Assembly: GCA_937901485.1 (NCBI GenBank)
Contig: CALGTT010000446.1
Coordinates: 1 to 16,543 of the forward strand
Direction of reading: 5' to 3'
DNA length: 16,543 nt
Origin: an uncultured Ruminococcus sp.
GTDB taxonomy: Bacteria; Bacillota; Clostridia; Oscillospirales; Ruminococcaceae
Position numbers and translations under genes: made by a program. The notes under the pieces are model-generated. The model made no database searches. It was not told the DNA's origin and saw only the letters and a list, made by a program, of their open reading frames with translations. Positions 7,394-15,072 of the stretch are shown here, in pieces. Within the stretch, counting starts at the first letter, position 1. Each line of letters begins with the position of its first letter.

Positions 7394-8185
7394 ATGATTC
7401 TCACAATTGATGTCGGCAATTCCCATATCGTGATGGGCTGCTACGAGGGGAAGCAGCTTGCCTTCACGGAGCGCATTTCCACCGATCTGCACCGGACGGA
7501 GCTGGAATATGCCATCATTTTCAGAGCCGTTTTCCGGATGCACAAGATACCGGAGCAGTCGCTTGAAGGCGCGGTCATTTCCTCGGTCGTGCCGCCGATG
7601 GTAACTGTACTGCACGGCGCAATCACCAAAATTGCACCGGATATCCGCATTTTCACAGCGGACAGTACTTCGCCCTCCAACGTTGCAGTGATCATTGACG
7701 ATCCGGCGCAGGCAGGCAGTGACCTTGTGATCGCTGCCACAGCGGCAGCGGAAAAATACGGTGCACCGGTCATCATCATCAATTTCGGCACGGCAACGAC
7801 CATTTCCCTTGTTGACCAGTACAGATGCTATGTGGGCGGCGCGATCCTCCCCGGCGTACAGCTTTCCCTCGACTCACTGGTTTCCGGTACGGCACAGCTT
7901 CCGGGCATCAGCCTGCACCGACCGGAGCGTGTGATGGGAACGAACACGGTCGATTCCATGCGCAGCGGCGTGGTATTCGGCAATGCCGCGGCGATCGACG
8001 GCATGATCGACCGCATCTGGAGGGAGCGCGGCTATGAAAGCACTGCGCTTGCGGCGACGGGGGACATTGCGGATGTCATCATCCCCTGCTGCCGCCACCG
8101 CATCACCGTGGACAATGAGCTTCCGCTGCACGGTCTGCGGCTCTTTTATGATATCATGACGGAGGAGGATGCATCATGCTGCTGA
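7394..8185 (+). CDS. coaX: Diverged type III pantothenate kinase paralogue (CoaX copy 1)
   Basis: This 263-residue ASKHA-fold protein starts at ATG 7394, behind AAAGGG. CoaX phosphorylates pantothenate with ATP, the first step to CoA. The N-terminal DVGNSHIVMG phosphate loop is intact with Asp6, and GSD with Asp110 is present. At the third conserved Asp, found in the D-x-GTATT motif, this copy has Asn130 (codon AAT, 'INFGTATT'). The pantothenate-side 'TGL' segment is replaced by a Ser/Asn-rich stretch (91-97), and the late 'TGG' motif is TGD (222-224). The C-terminus ends in Cys-Cys and overlaps the next coaX by 10 nt. The Asp requirement is known from studied CoaX enzymes. I infer reduced or altered activity: a regulatory or heteromeric partner, or a changed substrate. 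Both copies come from an old duplication. Confidence 0.85.
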   Translation: MILTIDVGNSHIVMGCYEGKQLAFTERISTDLHRTELEYAIIFRAVFRMHKIPEQSLEGAVISSVVPPMVTVLHGAITKIAPDIRIFTADSTSPSNVAVIIDDPAQAGSDLVIAATAAAEKYGAPVIIINFGTATTISLVDQYRCYVGGAILPGVQLSLDSLVSGTAQLPGISLHRPERVMGTNTVDSMRSGVVFGNAAAIDGMIDRIWRERGYESTALAATGDIADVIIPCCRHRITVDNELPLHGLRLFYDIMTEEDASCC

Positions 8186-8946
8186 CGATCGACATGGGCA
8201 ACACCAACATTGTGCTCGGCTGTCTTGCGGGCGAGCGCGTGCTGTTCACGGAACGCATGGAAACGAACCTGCGCAAAACGGAGCTGGAGTATGCCATCGC
8301 ATTCCGGACGGTGCTGGAAATGTACGGCATTTCGCCGGAATCTCTGGAGGGCATCATCATTTCCTCCGTTGTGCCGCCCCTTGTGCCGGTACTGCGGCAG
8401 GCTCTCGGCAAGCTGACGGATGCGCATGTGCTGGTGGTAAGCACGCAGATCGACACGGGGCTTACCCTGCGGATGGACAATCCTGCCACGGTGGGCAGTG
8501 ACCTGATCGTGGATGCGGGGGCGGCTGCCGCGCTGTACGGCACGCCCGTCATCGTCATCGACATGGGCACGGCGACCACACTTTCAGTGCTGGACAAGCA
8601 GGGGGACTATGTGGGCACGATCATCCTGCCGGGTGCGCGGATCTCACTCGATTCCCTGACCGCACGCACCGCGCAGCTCCCGAAGATCGGACTGACCGTA
8701 CCGGAAAAGGTGGTCGGGAAGAATACGGCGGACTGTATGCGCAGCGGCGTGCTCTACGGTGCGGCAGCCACACTGGACGGCATGATCGACCGCATCTGGG
8801 AGGAGCTTGGCTACGAAACGCAGGTGGTGGCAACGGGCGGACTTTCCCGCGTGGTCGTGCCGCACTGCTGTCATAAAATCATGCTTAATGACGAGCTGTT
8901 ATTGCAGGGACTGCGGATGCTCTACGAAAGGAACAGGAGGAACTGA
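8176..8946 (+). CDS. coaX: Type III pantothenate kinase (CoaX copy 2, motif-complete)
   Basis: This 256-residue protein, the usual CoaX length, starts at ATG 8176 within the end of copy 1, with GGAGGAGG (8161-8168) 7 nt in front. Motifs are complete: DMGNTNIVLG (6-15), TGL (94-96), GSD with Asp109, DMGTATT with Asp129, and ATGG (219-222). The residue after the GSD Asp is Leu rather than the Arg seen in Bacillus CoaX; both forms are compatible with the family as far as I recall. It catalyses ATP-dependent phosphorylation of pantothenate to 4'-phosphopantothenate, the substrate of CoaBC encoded next. CoaX enzymes are known to be insensitive to CoA feedback, so control would have to lie in uptake or expression. 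This is the likely working kinase of the pair. Confidence 0.92.
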   Translation: MLLTIDMGNTNIVLGCLAGERVLFTERMETNLRKTELEYAIAFRTVLEMYGISPESLEGIIISSVVPPLVPVLRQALGKLTDAHVLVVSTQIDTGLTLRMDNPATVGSDLIVDAGAAAALYGTPVIVIDMGTATTLSVLDKQGDYVGTIILPGARISLDSLTARTAQLPKIGLTVPEKVVGKNTADCMRSGVLYGAAATLDGMIDRIWEELGYETQVVATGGLSRVVVPHCCHKIMLNDELLLQGLRMLYERNRRN

Positions 8947-8948
8947 CT

Positions 8949-10151
8949 ATGGATCTCACAGGAAAATGCATTGTGCTTGCCGTAACGGGCGGCATTGCGG
9001 CATACAAGATCGCCGGACTTGCGAGCACATTGAAGAAGACAGGGGCGGATGTCATCGTCACGATGACGGAGAACGCCACGCAGTTCATCAGCCCCGTGAC
9101 CTTTGAAACGCTGACGGGCAACAAGTGCCTGATCGACACGTTTGACCGGAATTTCCAGTACAGCGTGGAGCATGTAGCGATCGCCAAGCGTGCGGATGTG
9201 GTGCTGGTCGCACCGGCAACGGCAAATGTCATTGCAAAAGCGGCACACGGCATTGCGGATGACATGCTCACGACCACACTCCTCGCCTGCCCCTGTCACA
9301 AGATCATTGCACCGGCGATGAACACGAACATGTACCGCAATCCCATTGTGCAGGACAATCTGAAAACGCTGGCGCACTACGGCTTTGAGGTCATTCCGCC
9401 GGACTGCGGCTATCTTGCCTGCGGTGACATCGGGGACGGCAAGATGCCTTCGGAGGCGGTGCTGCTCTCCTACCTTGAAAAGGCACTGGTCAGCGAAAAG
9501 CCGCTTGCGGGCAAAAAGGTGCTCATCACGGCTGGCGCGACGCGCGAACGCATGGATCCTGTGCGCTTCATCACGAACCATTCCACGGGAAAAATGGGCT
9601 ATGCACTGGCGAAAATGGCAATGCTCCGCGGTGCGCAGGTGACACTCGTGACCGGAAAGACCGCGCTCACGCCGCCGCCCTTTGTCAGCGTGGTGAATGT
9701 AGAAAGCGCGGCGGAGATGTTTGAGGCAGTGACAGCCAATGCGGAAGCGCAGGACATTTTCGTGATGGCAGCGGCGGTCGCGGATTATCGTCCGGCGGTC
9801 ACGGCGCAGGAGAAGATCAAGAAATCCGACGCGGACATGAGTATTGCGTTGGTGCGGACGCAGGACATCCTTGCGCATGTGGGCGCACGCAAGCGTGAGG
9901 GACAGTTCCTCTGCGGCTTCTCGATGGAAACGGAAAATATGCTTGAAAATTCGCAGAAAAAGCTGATCAAGAAGAACGCGGACATGATCTGTGCCAATTC
10001 TTTGCGGCAGGAGGGCGCGGGCTTCGGCACGGACACGAACATCCTCACGCTCATCACTGCGGACGGTGCACAGGAGCTGCCGCTGCTTTCGAAGGAGGAA
10101 GCAGCTGACATTATCTTTGCAAAAATACTGGAACGAATGGCGCAGAGCTGA
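8949..10151 (+). CDS. coaBC: Bifunctional CoaBC: phosphopantothenoylcysteine synthetase/decarboxylase
   Basis: This 400-residue fusion covers two steps of CoA synthesis: cysteine is joined to 4'-phosphopantothenate (CoaB), and the product is decarboxylated to 4'-phosphopantetheine (CoaC). The FMN-dependent CoaC domain (about 1-185) shows His75 (VEHVAIAK), the PAMN motif with Asn125 and the flap Cys158 (LACGDIGDGKM). The CoaB domain (about 186-400) shows TAGATRERMDPVR, Asn210 in NHSTGKMG and Lys289 in EKIKK. These residues fall at the same numbers as in the Escherichia coli enzyme, which supports the start at ATG 8949 behind AGGAGG (8935-8940). It starts 2 nt after coaX copy 2 stops, so coupling is likely. 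coaD and coaE are not in the window. Confidence 0.97.
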   Translation: MDLTGKCIVLAVTGGIAAYKIAGLASTLKKTGADVIVTMTENATQFISPVTFETLTGNKCLIDTFDRNFQYSVEHVAIAKRADVVLVAPATANVIAKAAHGIADDMLTTTLLACPCHKIIAPAMNTNMYRNPIVQDNLKTLAHYGFEVIPPDCGYLACGDIGDGKMPSEAVLLSYLEKALVSEKPLAGKKVLITAGATRERMDPVRFITNHSTGKMGYALAKMAMLRGAQVTLVTGKTALTPPPFVSVVNVESAAEMFEAVTANAEAQDIFVMAAAVADYRPAVTAQEKIKKSDADMSIALVRTQDILAHVGARKREGQFLCGFSMETENMLENSQKKLIKKNADMICANSLRQEGAGFGTDTNILTLITADGAQELPLLSKEEAADIIFAKILERMAQS

Positions 10152-10202
10152 GCATCTGCTGAGTATAATTTTCATAAAAATAAAAAAACTCTGAAAAAAG
10201 AC

Positions 10203-10231
10203 TTGCAAAAAGCCGCCGATTATTATATACT
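10203..10231 (+). promoter_or_regulatory. Promoter of galE
   Basis: TTGCAA (10203-10208) is followed after 17 nt by TATACT (10226-10231). Transcription would start near 10238 and leave a leader of about 125 nt before galE. The -10 box lies at the centre of the inverted repeat listed next. Confidence 0.65.
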
Positions 10232-10245
10232 AATAATAGGCGGCT
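10211..10245. repeat. 35-nt inverted repeat over the galE -10 box, operator-like
   Basis: AGCCGCC (10211-10217) pairs with GGCGGCT (10239-10245), and ATTATTA (10219-10225) with TAATAAT (10231-10237). There is one G/A mismatch between the stems and a 5-nt centre. No T run follows on the plus strand, so a terminator for coaBC is unlikely in that direction; T-rich DNA does follow on the minus strand, where no gene is present. An operator for a dimeric regulator is the favoured reading. Confidence 0.6.
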
Positions 10246-10254
10246 GTAATTACT

Positions 10255-10347
10255 ATGCACTGCAAGTTCTGCGATTTTGAGCGGGACAGCGTGCATATTG
10301 CGAAAACAGCTTGGATTTTCGGGCTTTTCTGGCTCAAACTACAATAG
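10255..10347 (+). CDS. Possible 30-codon leader ORF upstream of galE
   Basis: An ORF from ATG 10255 to TAG 10347 encodes 30 residues: a CxxC near the start (MHCKFCDF) and an aromatic, hydrophobic tail rich in Trp and Phe. It lies between the promoter and galE, ending just before the galE ribosome site. No Shine-Dalgarno sequence precedes it, so it may be chance. I assign no function. Confidence 0.2.
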   Translation: MHCKFCDFERDSVHIAKTAWIFGLFWLKLQ

Positions 10348-10364
10348 AAAAGGAGAAATGAACA

Positions 10365-11375
10365 ATGGGCAAGATCTTAATTACAGGCGGTGCCGGCTTT
10401 ATCGGCAGCCATGCATGTGTGGAATTTCTGGATGCCGGTTTTTCCATCGTAGTGATGGACAACCTTTCCAACTCCAAGGAGGAGAGCATCCGCAGAATTG
10501 AGCAGATCACGGGCAAGACCGTGGATTTTTACAAGGCAGACATCCGCGACAAGGAGGCAACCCGCCGCATTTTTGCGGAGCAGGAAATTGATGCTGTGGT
10601 GCATTTCGCAGGTCTGAAGGCTGTTGGTGAATCCGTGGCAAAGCCGCTGGAATATTACGAGAACAATATCGGCGGTACGTTCGTACTGCTGGAAGTGATG
10701 CGTGAATACGGATGCAAGAAGATCGTATTTTCCTCCTCTGCAACGGTGTACGGCATGAACAATCCCGTTCCCTATGTAGAGGACATGCCCACATCCGCAA
10801 CGAACCCCTACGGCTACACCAAGGTTATGATCGAGCAGATCCTGCACGATCTTTGCATTGCCGATCCGGAGTTCCATGTAGTGGCACTGCGCTACTTCAA
10901 CCCCATCGGTGCGCACAAGAGCGGTCTGATCGGTGAAGATCCCAACGGCATTCCGAACAACCTTCTGCCCTACATCGGTCAGGTAGCAGTGGGCAAGCTG
11001 GAGCAGCTTGCAGTCTTCGGTGATGATTACGACACACCGGACGGCACGGGTGTGCGTGACTACATCCATGTAGTGGATCTGGCAAAGGGCCATGTATCTG
11101 CGGTAAATTATGCAATGGATCATGCGGGCTTCATGCCCATCAACCTTGGCACGGGCAACGGCATCAGCGTACTGGAGATGGTACATGCCTATGAAAAGGC
11201 GTGCGGCAAGCCGCTGAATTATCGTATTGCAGAGCGCAGACCGGGCGACATTGCCTCTTCCTACGCAAATGCATCCCGTGCAAAGGAGCTGCTGAACTGG
11301 GAAGCGCAGGAAACACTGGAGACCATGTGCGAGGACAGCTGGCGTTTCATGGAGCGCAATCCCAACGGTCTGTAA
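10365..11375 (+). CDS. galE: UDP-glucose 4-epimerase
   Basis: This 336-residue short-chain dehydrogenase/reductase of normal GalE length interconverts UDP-glucose and UDP-galactose in the cytoplasm using tightly bound NAD. The Rossmann motif GGAGFIGSH is at 8-15, the catalytic Ser124 region at FSSSATVYG (122-130), and Tyr149-x-x-x-Lys153 in NPYGYTK. These positions equal those of the Escherichia coli enzyme. AGGAGA (10351-10356) lies about 8 nt before ATG 10365. It probably feeds surface-sugar synthesis or galactose use; no other Leloir gene is adjacent. The next small gene starts 15 nt downstream, so both are likely on one mRNA. UDP-GlcNAc/GalNAc activity cannot be excluded from sequence alone. 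Confidence 0.96.
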   Translation: MGKILITGGAGFIGSHACVEFLDAGFSIVVMDNLSNSKEESIRRIEQITGKTVDFYKADIRDKEATRRIFAEQEIDAVVHFAGLKAVGESVAKPLEYYENNIGGTFVLLEVMREYGCKKIVFSSSATVYGMNNPVPYVEDMPTSATNPYGYTKVMIEQILHDLCIADPEFHVVALRYFNPIGAHKSGLIGEDPNGIPNNLLPYIGQVAVGKLEQLAVFGDDYDTPDGTGVRDYIHVVDLAKGHVSAVNYAMDHAGFMPINLGTGNGISVLEMVHAYEKACGKPLNYRIAERRPGDIASSYANASRAKELLNWEAQETLETMCEDSWRFMERNPNGL

Positions 11376-11390
11376 TGAAAGGATCGGTAC

Positions 11391-11867
11391 ATGGAACAGT
11401 TTTTTATCATACTTGGTGTCATTATCGGGCTTCTGCTGCTGGTCGTGATTTTCGGCGGCAAGAAGCAGCTTTGGCGCAAGGTACTTAATTTCTTTGTGGA
11501 GGAAACGGATGGTGAGGAGGGTGCGCGTCCGGCACGCGCAGCGGAGCGTCTGCGGACAGGCGCACGGCAGTCGGGCAGCCGCAGAAACAACAATCAGCCC
11601 TATACGGAGATGGCGATTCTGATGCAGAAGATCGACGAACGCCGCCGCGTGGTTGATTCCTCCGGACATTCCACGCTTTACGACGAATATTTCGAGCTGG
11701 TATTCCAGACGAGAAAGGGCGAAACGCTTCATCTGACGGCATCCCGTGCGGCATTCAAGGAGATCCCGTTCAATCAGCAGGGTTCTCTGACGCACAAGCG
11801 CGGCACACTGGTGAAATTCAAATACGCCGGCGGTCTGGTTTCAGATGAAGTCTCCCCCATGAGCTAG
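11391..11867 (+). CDS. Small membrane-anchored protein, DUF2500-like C-terminus
   Basis: This 158-residue protein has one N-terminal membrane helix (about 4-21), a basic and Glu-rich linker with many Arg, Ala and Gly residues (22-70), and a small C-terminal domain. From about residue 100 the pattern Tyr-x-x-x-Phe, a charged turn, hydrophobic strands, then 'GSLTHKRGTLVKFKY' (136-150) recalls the DUF2500 family (YhhM-like), whose function is unknown. AAAGGAT lies about 9 nt before ATG 11391. It follows galE by 15 nt and ends at the start of the structured intergenic repeat region; the TAG stop overlaps the first base of that repeat. Family assignment is tentative. Confidence 0.6.
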   Translation: MEQFFIILGVIIGLLLLVVIFGGKKQLWRKVLNFFVEETDGEEGARPARAAERLRTGARQSGSRRNNNQPYTEMAILMQKIDERRRVVDSSGHSTLYDEYFELVFQTRKGETLHLTASRAAFKEIPFNQQGSLTHKRGTLVKFKYAGGLVSDEVSPMS

Positions 11868-11920
11868 CGCGGCAACCGCGCTGTTGGACGCGTGCGCGGC
11901 AACCGCGCTGTTGGACGCGT
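11867..11920. repeat. Perfect 27-bp tandem duplication, each unit with a hairpin
   Basis: The 27-bp unit at 11867-11893 is repeated exactly at 11894-11920. Each unit opens with a 6-bp perfect stem and 3-nt loop (GCGCGG-CAA-CCGCGC) and closes with a TTGGACGCGT end. The copies are identical, which points to recent duplication. Confidence 0.9.
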
Positions 11921-12044
11921 TTCAGAGCGAAGCGGTGAGGAAAAGTTACTGTTTCGCGAACGAGGTTTCTGAACCGCATGACGCTTGCTGCGCAGAGCGT
12001 CATAGCTTCTGTAAGGCAATGCGCGGAGCACGCGTTGGGCGCAT
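11921..12044. repeat. Cluster of inverted repeats in the intergenic region
   Basis: Three nested or successive stems are visible: TTCAGA/TCTGAA (11921-11926 with 11968-11973), the perfect 8-bp ATGACGCT/AGCGTCAT (11978-11985 with 11996-12003), and ATGCGC/GCGCAT (12019-12024 with 12039-12044). There is no credible ORF. The stretch could be an interspersed intergenic repeat family or a structured RNA. Confidence 0.6.
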
Positions 12045-12068
12045 ATTCCGGTAATATTCAAAAAAATG

Positions 12069-12105
12069 AAGGTCTGCTGTACTTGTAACAGCAGACCTTT
12101 CTTTT
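12069..12105. terminator. Bidirectional rho-independent terminator
   Basis: AAGGTCTGCTGT (12069-12080) and ACAGCAGACCTT (12088-12099) form a perfect 12-bp stem with a 7-nt loop. TCTTTT follows on the plus strand and a six-T run (complement of 12061-12066) on the minus strand. It sits between the convergent galE unit and the dockerin operon and would stop both. Confidence 0.92.
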
Positions 12106-13600
12106 ATGTGTATTTTTGGAGATACTCCTCCAGTATCAGCCTGCCGCCGGTACCGGTATATGCTGCATATTGCAGGATCAGTGCGGCATCCGCGGCATTG
12201 AATGTGCCGTCACCATTGACATCCGCGCACAGCTCCTGCGAGGCATTCAGTCCGGACGGACTGCCCGTCCCCGCCGCTGATGCGGCTTTGAGCAGGAGGG
12301 CAGCATCTGCGGCGTTGATCATTTTATTGGAATCGACATCGCCGAGCAGGGGCACATCCCCCAATACAAGCGGAACATACTGGATCTCCCCGCTGTTCGT
12401 CACGGTGATCGCCGTGGTGCTCGGTGCAGTATAGCCCCTGGGAATATTGCCATACACAAGCGTATAGCTTCCCGCAGGCACATGCGTCAGGATGGCTTCG
12501 TCCTGCGGAAGCGGTATCGGCTGCAAAAAATATTCTGTGATATTTGCAGCAATGCCGCTGTCGCCAAAACCACTGCCGCCGCTGCTGTGCGTACCGTAAT
12601 CGTTCGGAACACCTCTGAAATCGTAGCAATAATCCAATGTGTATTCTCTGGTTGCCCTGTCCAGATAGAATTCCACATAGCCGCTGTCATCCGGAATGAC
12701 GGCATTGATGACCGCACCGCTCTGGATGGTGAGCAGGGCACTGGTATATTGGGTATCCTGCCGCAGATCGTAAAGCAGGCCATCATCCACATAAGTCCCG
12801 TCCTCCCGGAAATGGGGGCAAAGCTGGTGGAGGGGCAAACGACAGAGGACATATTCCGTTGCAGCACTGCTGACTGTGATCTCATGGGCAGAACCGCCGC
12901 CGCCGCTGCCGTCGGAGAAAATCAATCCGGTTTTCGCTGTATAATTCGGATCAAATGCTTCGATCAGAGTGGTCGTCCCCGGCTTAAGTGTGAAGGCATC
13001 CGCAAGTATGCCAGTAAGCGGCGTATAATTGATATAGCGATCCATGGAGGGTGTTGCGATATAAGCACCGACTGTGCGTTTTGACCATTTCGGATCGACA
13101 TAGATACCGAACTGATTTGCAGGAACGGTCAATGCGACCGCCTGCGAAGCATCATAGCTGAAGAGCTGTACCTTGTAGGGATCGCCGCTGCCGACAGGGA
13201 TGGATTGGTTCTGATAGCGGCTGTAGTAATCATCATCCCAGTCATCACGGCAGATGTTGACGCTGTGCAGTGTCTGCGGTGCGGCATACGGCGTAAAGGT
13301 GCTCCACGGAACATAGTAGTGATAGCGTTCTCCCACCTTCGTGCCGTCGATGCCGGAATTGTTTCTGGTAAAAAAGCCGCTGTCATTCCGGATGCCGCCG
13401 ACCTCCGTGCCTGCGGCATTGTACAGACTGACCTCGACACCCTCTACGGATCTGCCGTCTTTGTCCGTTACATCCAGAAACAGCATATTCCCCGGCGTGA
13501 CCTCGATCAGACCGGAGGCAGCCGCAGCGGGAAGTGCACCTTGCAGCAGTAAAGCCCCTGCCGCCGCAAATGCTGTGATAAGTTTCAGATAGCTTCTCAT
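12104..13600 (-). CDS. Secreted dockerin protein, paralogue of the preceding gene in the operon
   Basis: This is a 498-residue exported protein. Residues 1-28 form a signal peptide with basic start, hydrophobic core and an Ala-rich cleavage region. Residues 35-75 look like a beta-sandwich carrier module (SpaA/Cna-B-like, by pattern only). A later segment 'VPAGSYTLVYGNIPRGYTAP' is of the same type. The middle is not recognised. A type I dockerin fills about 419-486, with loops DVDSNKMINAAD and DVNGDGTFNAAD; Lys replaces the usual Gly in the first. It aligns over most of its length with the protein encoded at 13597-15072. Its ATG overlaps the stop of that gene by 4 nt (ATGA), so translation is probably coupled. 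It would bind a cohesin outside the cell; no catalytic motif is visible. Confidence 0.85.
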   Translation of the reverse strand: MRSYLKLITAFAAAGALLLQGALPAAAASGLIEVTPGNMLFLDVTDKDGRSVEGVEVSLYNAAGTEVGGIRNDSGFFTRNNSGIDGTKVGERYHYYVPWSTFTPYAAPQTLHSVNICRDDWDDDYYSRYQNQSIPVGSGDPYKVQLFSYDASQAVALTVPANQFGIYVDPKWSKRTVGAYIATPSMDRYINYTPLTGILADAFTLKPGTTTLIEAFDPNYTAKTGLIFSDGSGGGGSAHEITVSSAATEYVLCRLPLHQLCPHFREDGTYVDDGLLYDLRQDTQYTSALLTIQSGAVINAVIPDDSGYVEFYLDRATREYTLDYCYDFRGVPNDYGTHSSGGSGFGDSGIAANITEYFLQPIPLPQDEAILTHVPAGSYTLVYGNIPRGYTAPSTTAITVTNSGEIQYVPLVLGDVPLLGDVDSNKMINAADAALLLKAASAAGTGSPSGLNASQELCADVNGDGTFNAADAALILQYAAYTGTGGRLILEEYLQKYT

Positions 13601-15072
13601 GCTTCCACCCTTTCTGCAAGGAATTCCATCATCGTCTGCGTGCCGCCGCTGCCGAGATATGCCGCATACTGCAAAATCAGCGCGGCATCTACCGCATCGA
13701 ATGTACCGTCCCTGTTCACATCCGCAGCGGTTTCCTGCTCCTGCGTCAGACCGGATGCACCGCCCGAACCAACGGCGGATGCCGCTTTCAGGAGCAGTGC
13801 CGCGTCCGCGGCGTTGATGCTGCCGTTCCTGTCCACATCGCCGTAGAGGATGCCGCCGCCGAGCACCAGCTCCAGATATTGCGGCGCATCGGACTCCTCG
13901 ACTGTGAACCTGGTCGTTTTCGGCGCAGTATAGCCCTCCGGAATATTGCGGTATTGCAGTGTATATGTCCCTGCCGGCACATGGTACAGGTTCAGTCCGC
14001 TTTCGGGCATGGACGGAATGGTGAATTCGATCTTATCAATGATGCCGCCGTACATGCTTTCCGAAATGCTGCTGCATCCGCTGTAAACGCCATCCTCGAA
14101 GCTGTAGTGCAGTTCCACTGTGACAGAACGGTCTTTTCGTGACGTATAGTAATACAGCTTGCCGTCGATAAATGGCTCTCCATATGTCACCACACCGCCG
14201 GACCGGATGAGCAGCACGGTGGAACGGTCATCGTAATCCCGCCTCATGTCGTAGGTTCTGCCGTCAATAACAATTTTCCCGTCGGCGGTCGCGTTCTCGA
14301 ACACATCCGTAATATTGATCGATTGCAGATCATATTCCACATCCTCCGTGCTGAGAAACGGTGCGGTATTGTAGGAATAGAGTGCAGCGTACCTGTTCTG
14401 ATAGCCGATAGAGAGCAGACCGGAATGTTCCTCTTGGTACTTCGGATAGAACTGGATTCCGCCGTCTCTCGGATGCGCAAACTCTCCCTCGGTCAGTTCG
14501 TTGGGATCTTTGTTGATGCAGATCGAACCGGCGGGGGTGTCCATCTGGAGGCGCATCGGTTTCATAGTGCAGTTCTTCTCAACAAACACTGCGATATGTC
14601 CTGCCGGAAGTGTGAATGCGGGCTTTTCATTGACCGGATAGCTGTGCAGCTCATAAACGCGCGTTTCTCCGACGCTCTGCGTGGGGGGAGAATTCGGCGT
14701 GAAAACAGAAGCCCAACCGCCGTTTGAACGATAGATCTCATCAAGCTCCCACGGATCGGTCAGTCTTGTGAATTCCTCCCACGGGATCTGAAAATCGGGA
14801 GTCTGGCTGCCCGGATAGCCTTCAATGGCAGTGGGATTTTGCGGTATAAAATAATTACCTTTGTAAAACGTACCAATCAGGCTGCCGTTTTCATCGAGCA
14901 GGTCGATCTCCACATCCTCATTGTGGATGCCGTTCCTATCCCTGATCTCCACATTCACAACATTACCGGGAACATAAGTAAACGAGGGCAGTGCGTGTGC
15001 GGTCAGGGGCGTTTGCAGCAGCAGGATACCCGCCGCCGCAAATGCTGTAACAGATTTCAGACTGTTTTTCAT
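13597..15072 (-). CDS. Secreted dockerin protein, middle gene of the operon
   Basis: This is a 491-residue exported protein. The signal peptide covers about 1-28 and shares 'TAFAAAG.LLLQ' with the paralogue encoded next. Near the N-terminus 'VPGNVVNVEIRDRNG' and later 'VPAGTYTLQYRNIPEGYTAP' match equivalent segments of that paralogue, as does a central stretch around 'LLIRSGGVVTYGEP', so the two are full-length duplicates that have drifted far apart. The dockerin (about 411-477) has intact calcium loops DVDRNGSINAAD and DVNRDGTFDAVD, followed by a short tail 'MMEFLAERVEA'. Both ends overlap neighbours by 4 nt (ATGA). No glycosidase or protease motif is visible; the body may be adhesive or structural, which is inference. 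Confidence 0.86.
   Translation of the reverse strand: MKNSLKSVTAFAAAGILLLQTPLTAHALPSFTYVPGNVVNVEIRDRNGIHNEDVEIDLLDENGSLIGTFYKGNYFIPQNPTAIEGYPGSQTPDFQIPWEEFTRLTDPWELDEIYRSNGGWASVFTPNSPPTQSVGETRVYELHSYPVNEKPAFTLPAGHIAVFVEKNCTMKPMRLQMDTPAGSICINKDPNELTEGEFAHPRDGGIQFYPKYQEEHSGLLSIGYQNRYAALYSYNTAPFLSTEDVEYDLQSINITDVFENATADGKIVIDGRTYDMRRDYDDRSTVLLIRSGGVVTYGEPFIDGKLYYYTSRKDRSVTVELHYSFEDGVYSGCSSISESMYGGIIDKIEFTIPSMPESGLNLYHVPAGTYTLQYRNIPEGYTAPKTTRFTVEESDAPQYLELVLGGGILYGDVDRNGSINAADAALLLKAASAVGSGGASGLTQEQETAADVNRDGTFDAVDAALILQYAAYLGSGGTQTMMEFLAERVEA

Noticed and set aside
10164..10169. TATAAT after coaBC as an extra promoter
   Set aside because: No -35 box at a proper distance; the site at 10203-10231 is far better.
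8922..10208. 428-codon minus-strand ORF opposite coaBC
   Set aside because: Arg/His/Cys-rich translation, a mirror of the GC-biased coaBC codons; coaBC shows every catalytic motif.
10377..11795. 472-codon minus-strand ORF opposite galE and the DUF2500-like gene
   Set aside because: Covers two convincing plus-strand genes, shows no domain and has no start signal.
11867..11920. Possible CRISPR array
   Set aside because: Only two directly adjacent 27-bp units with no spacer between them and no cas genes.
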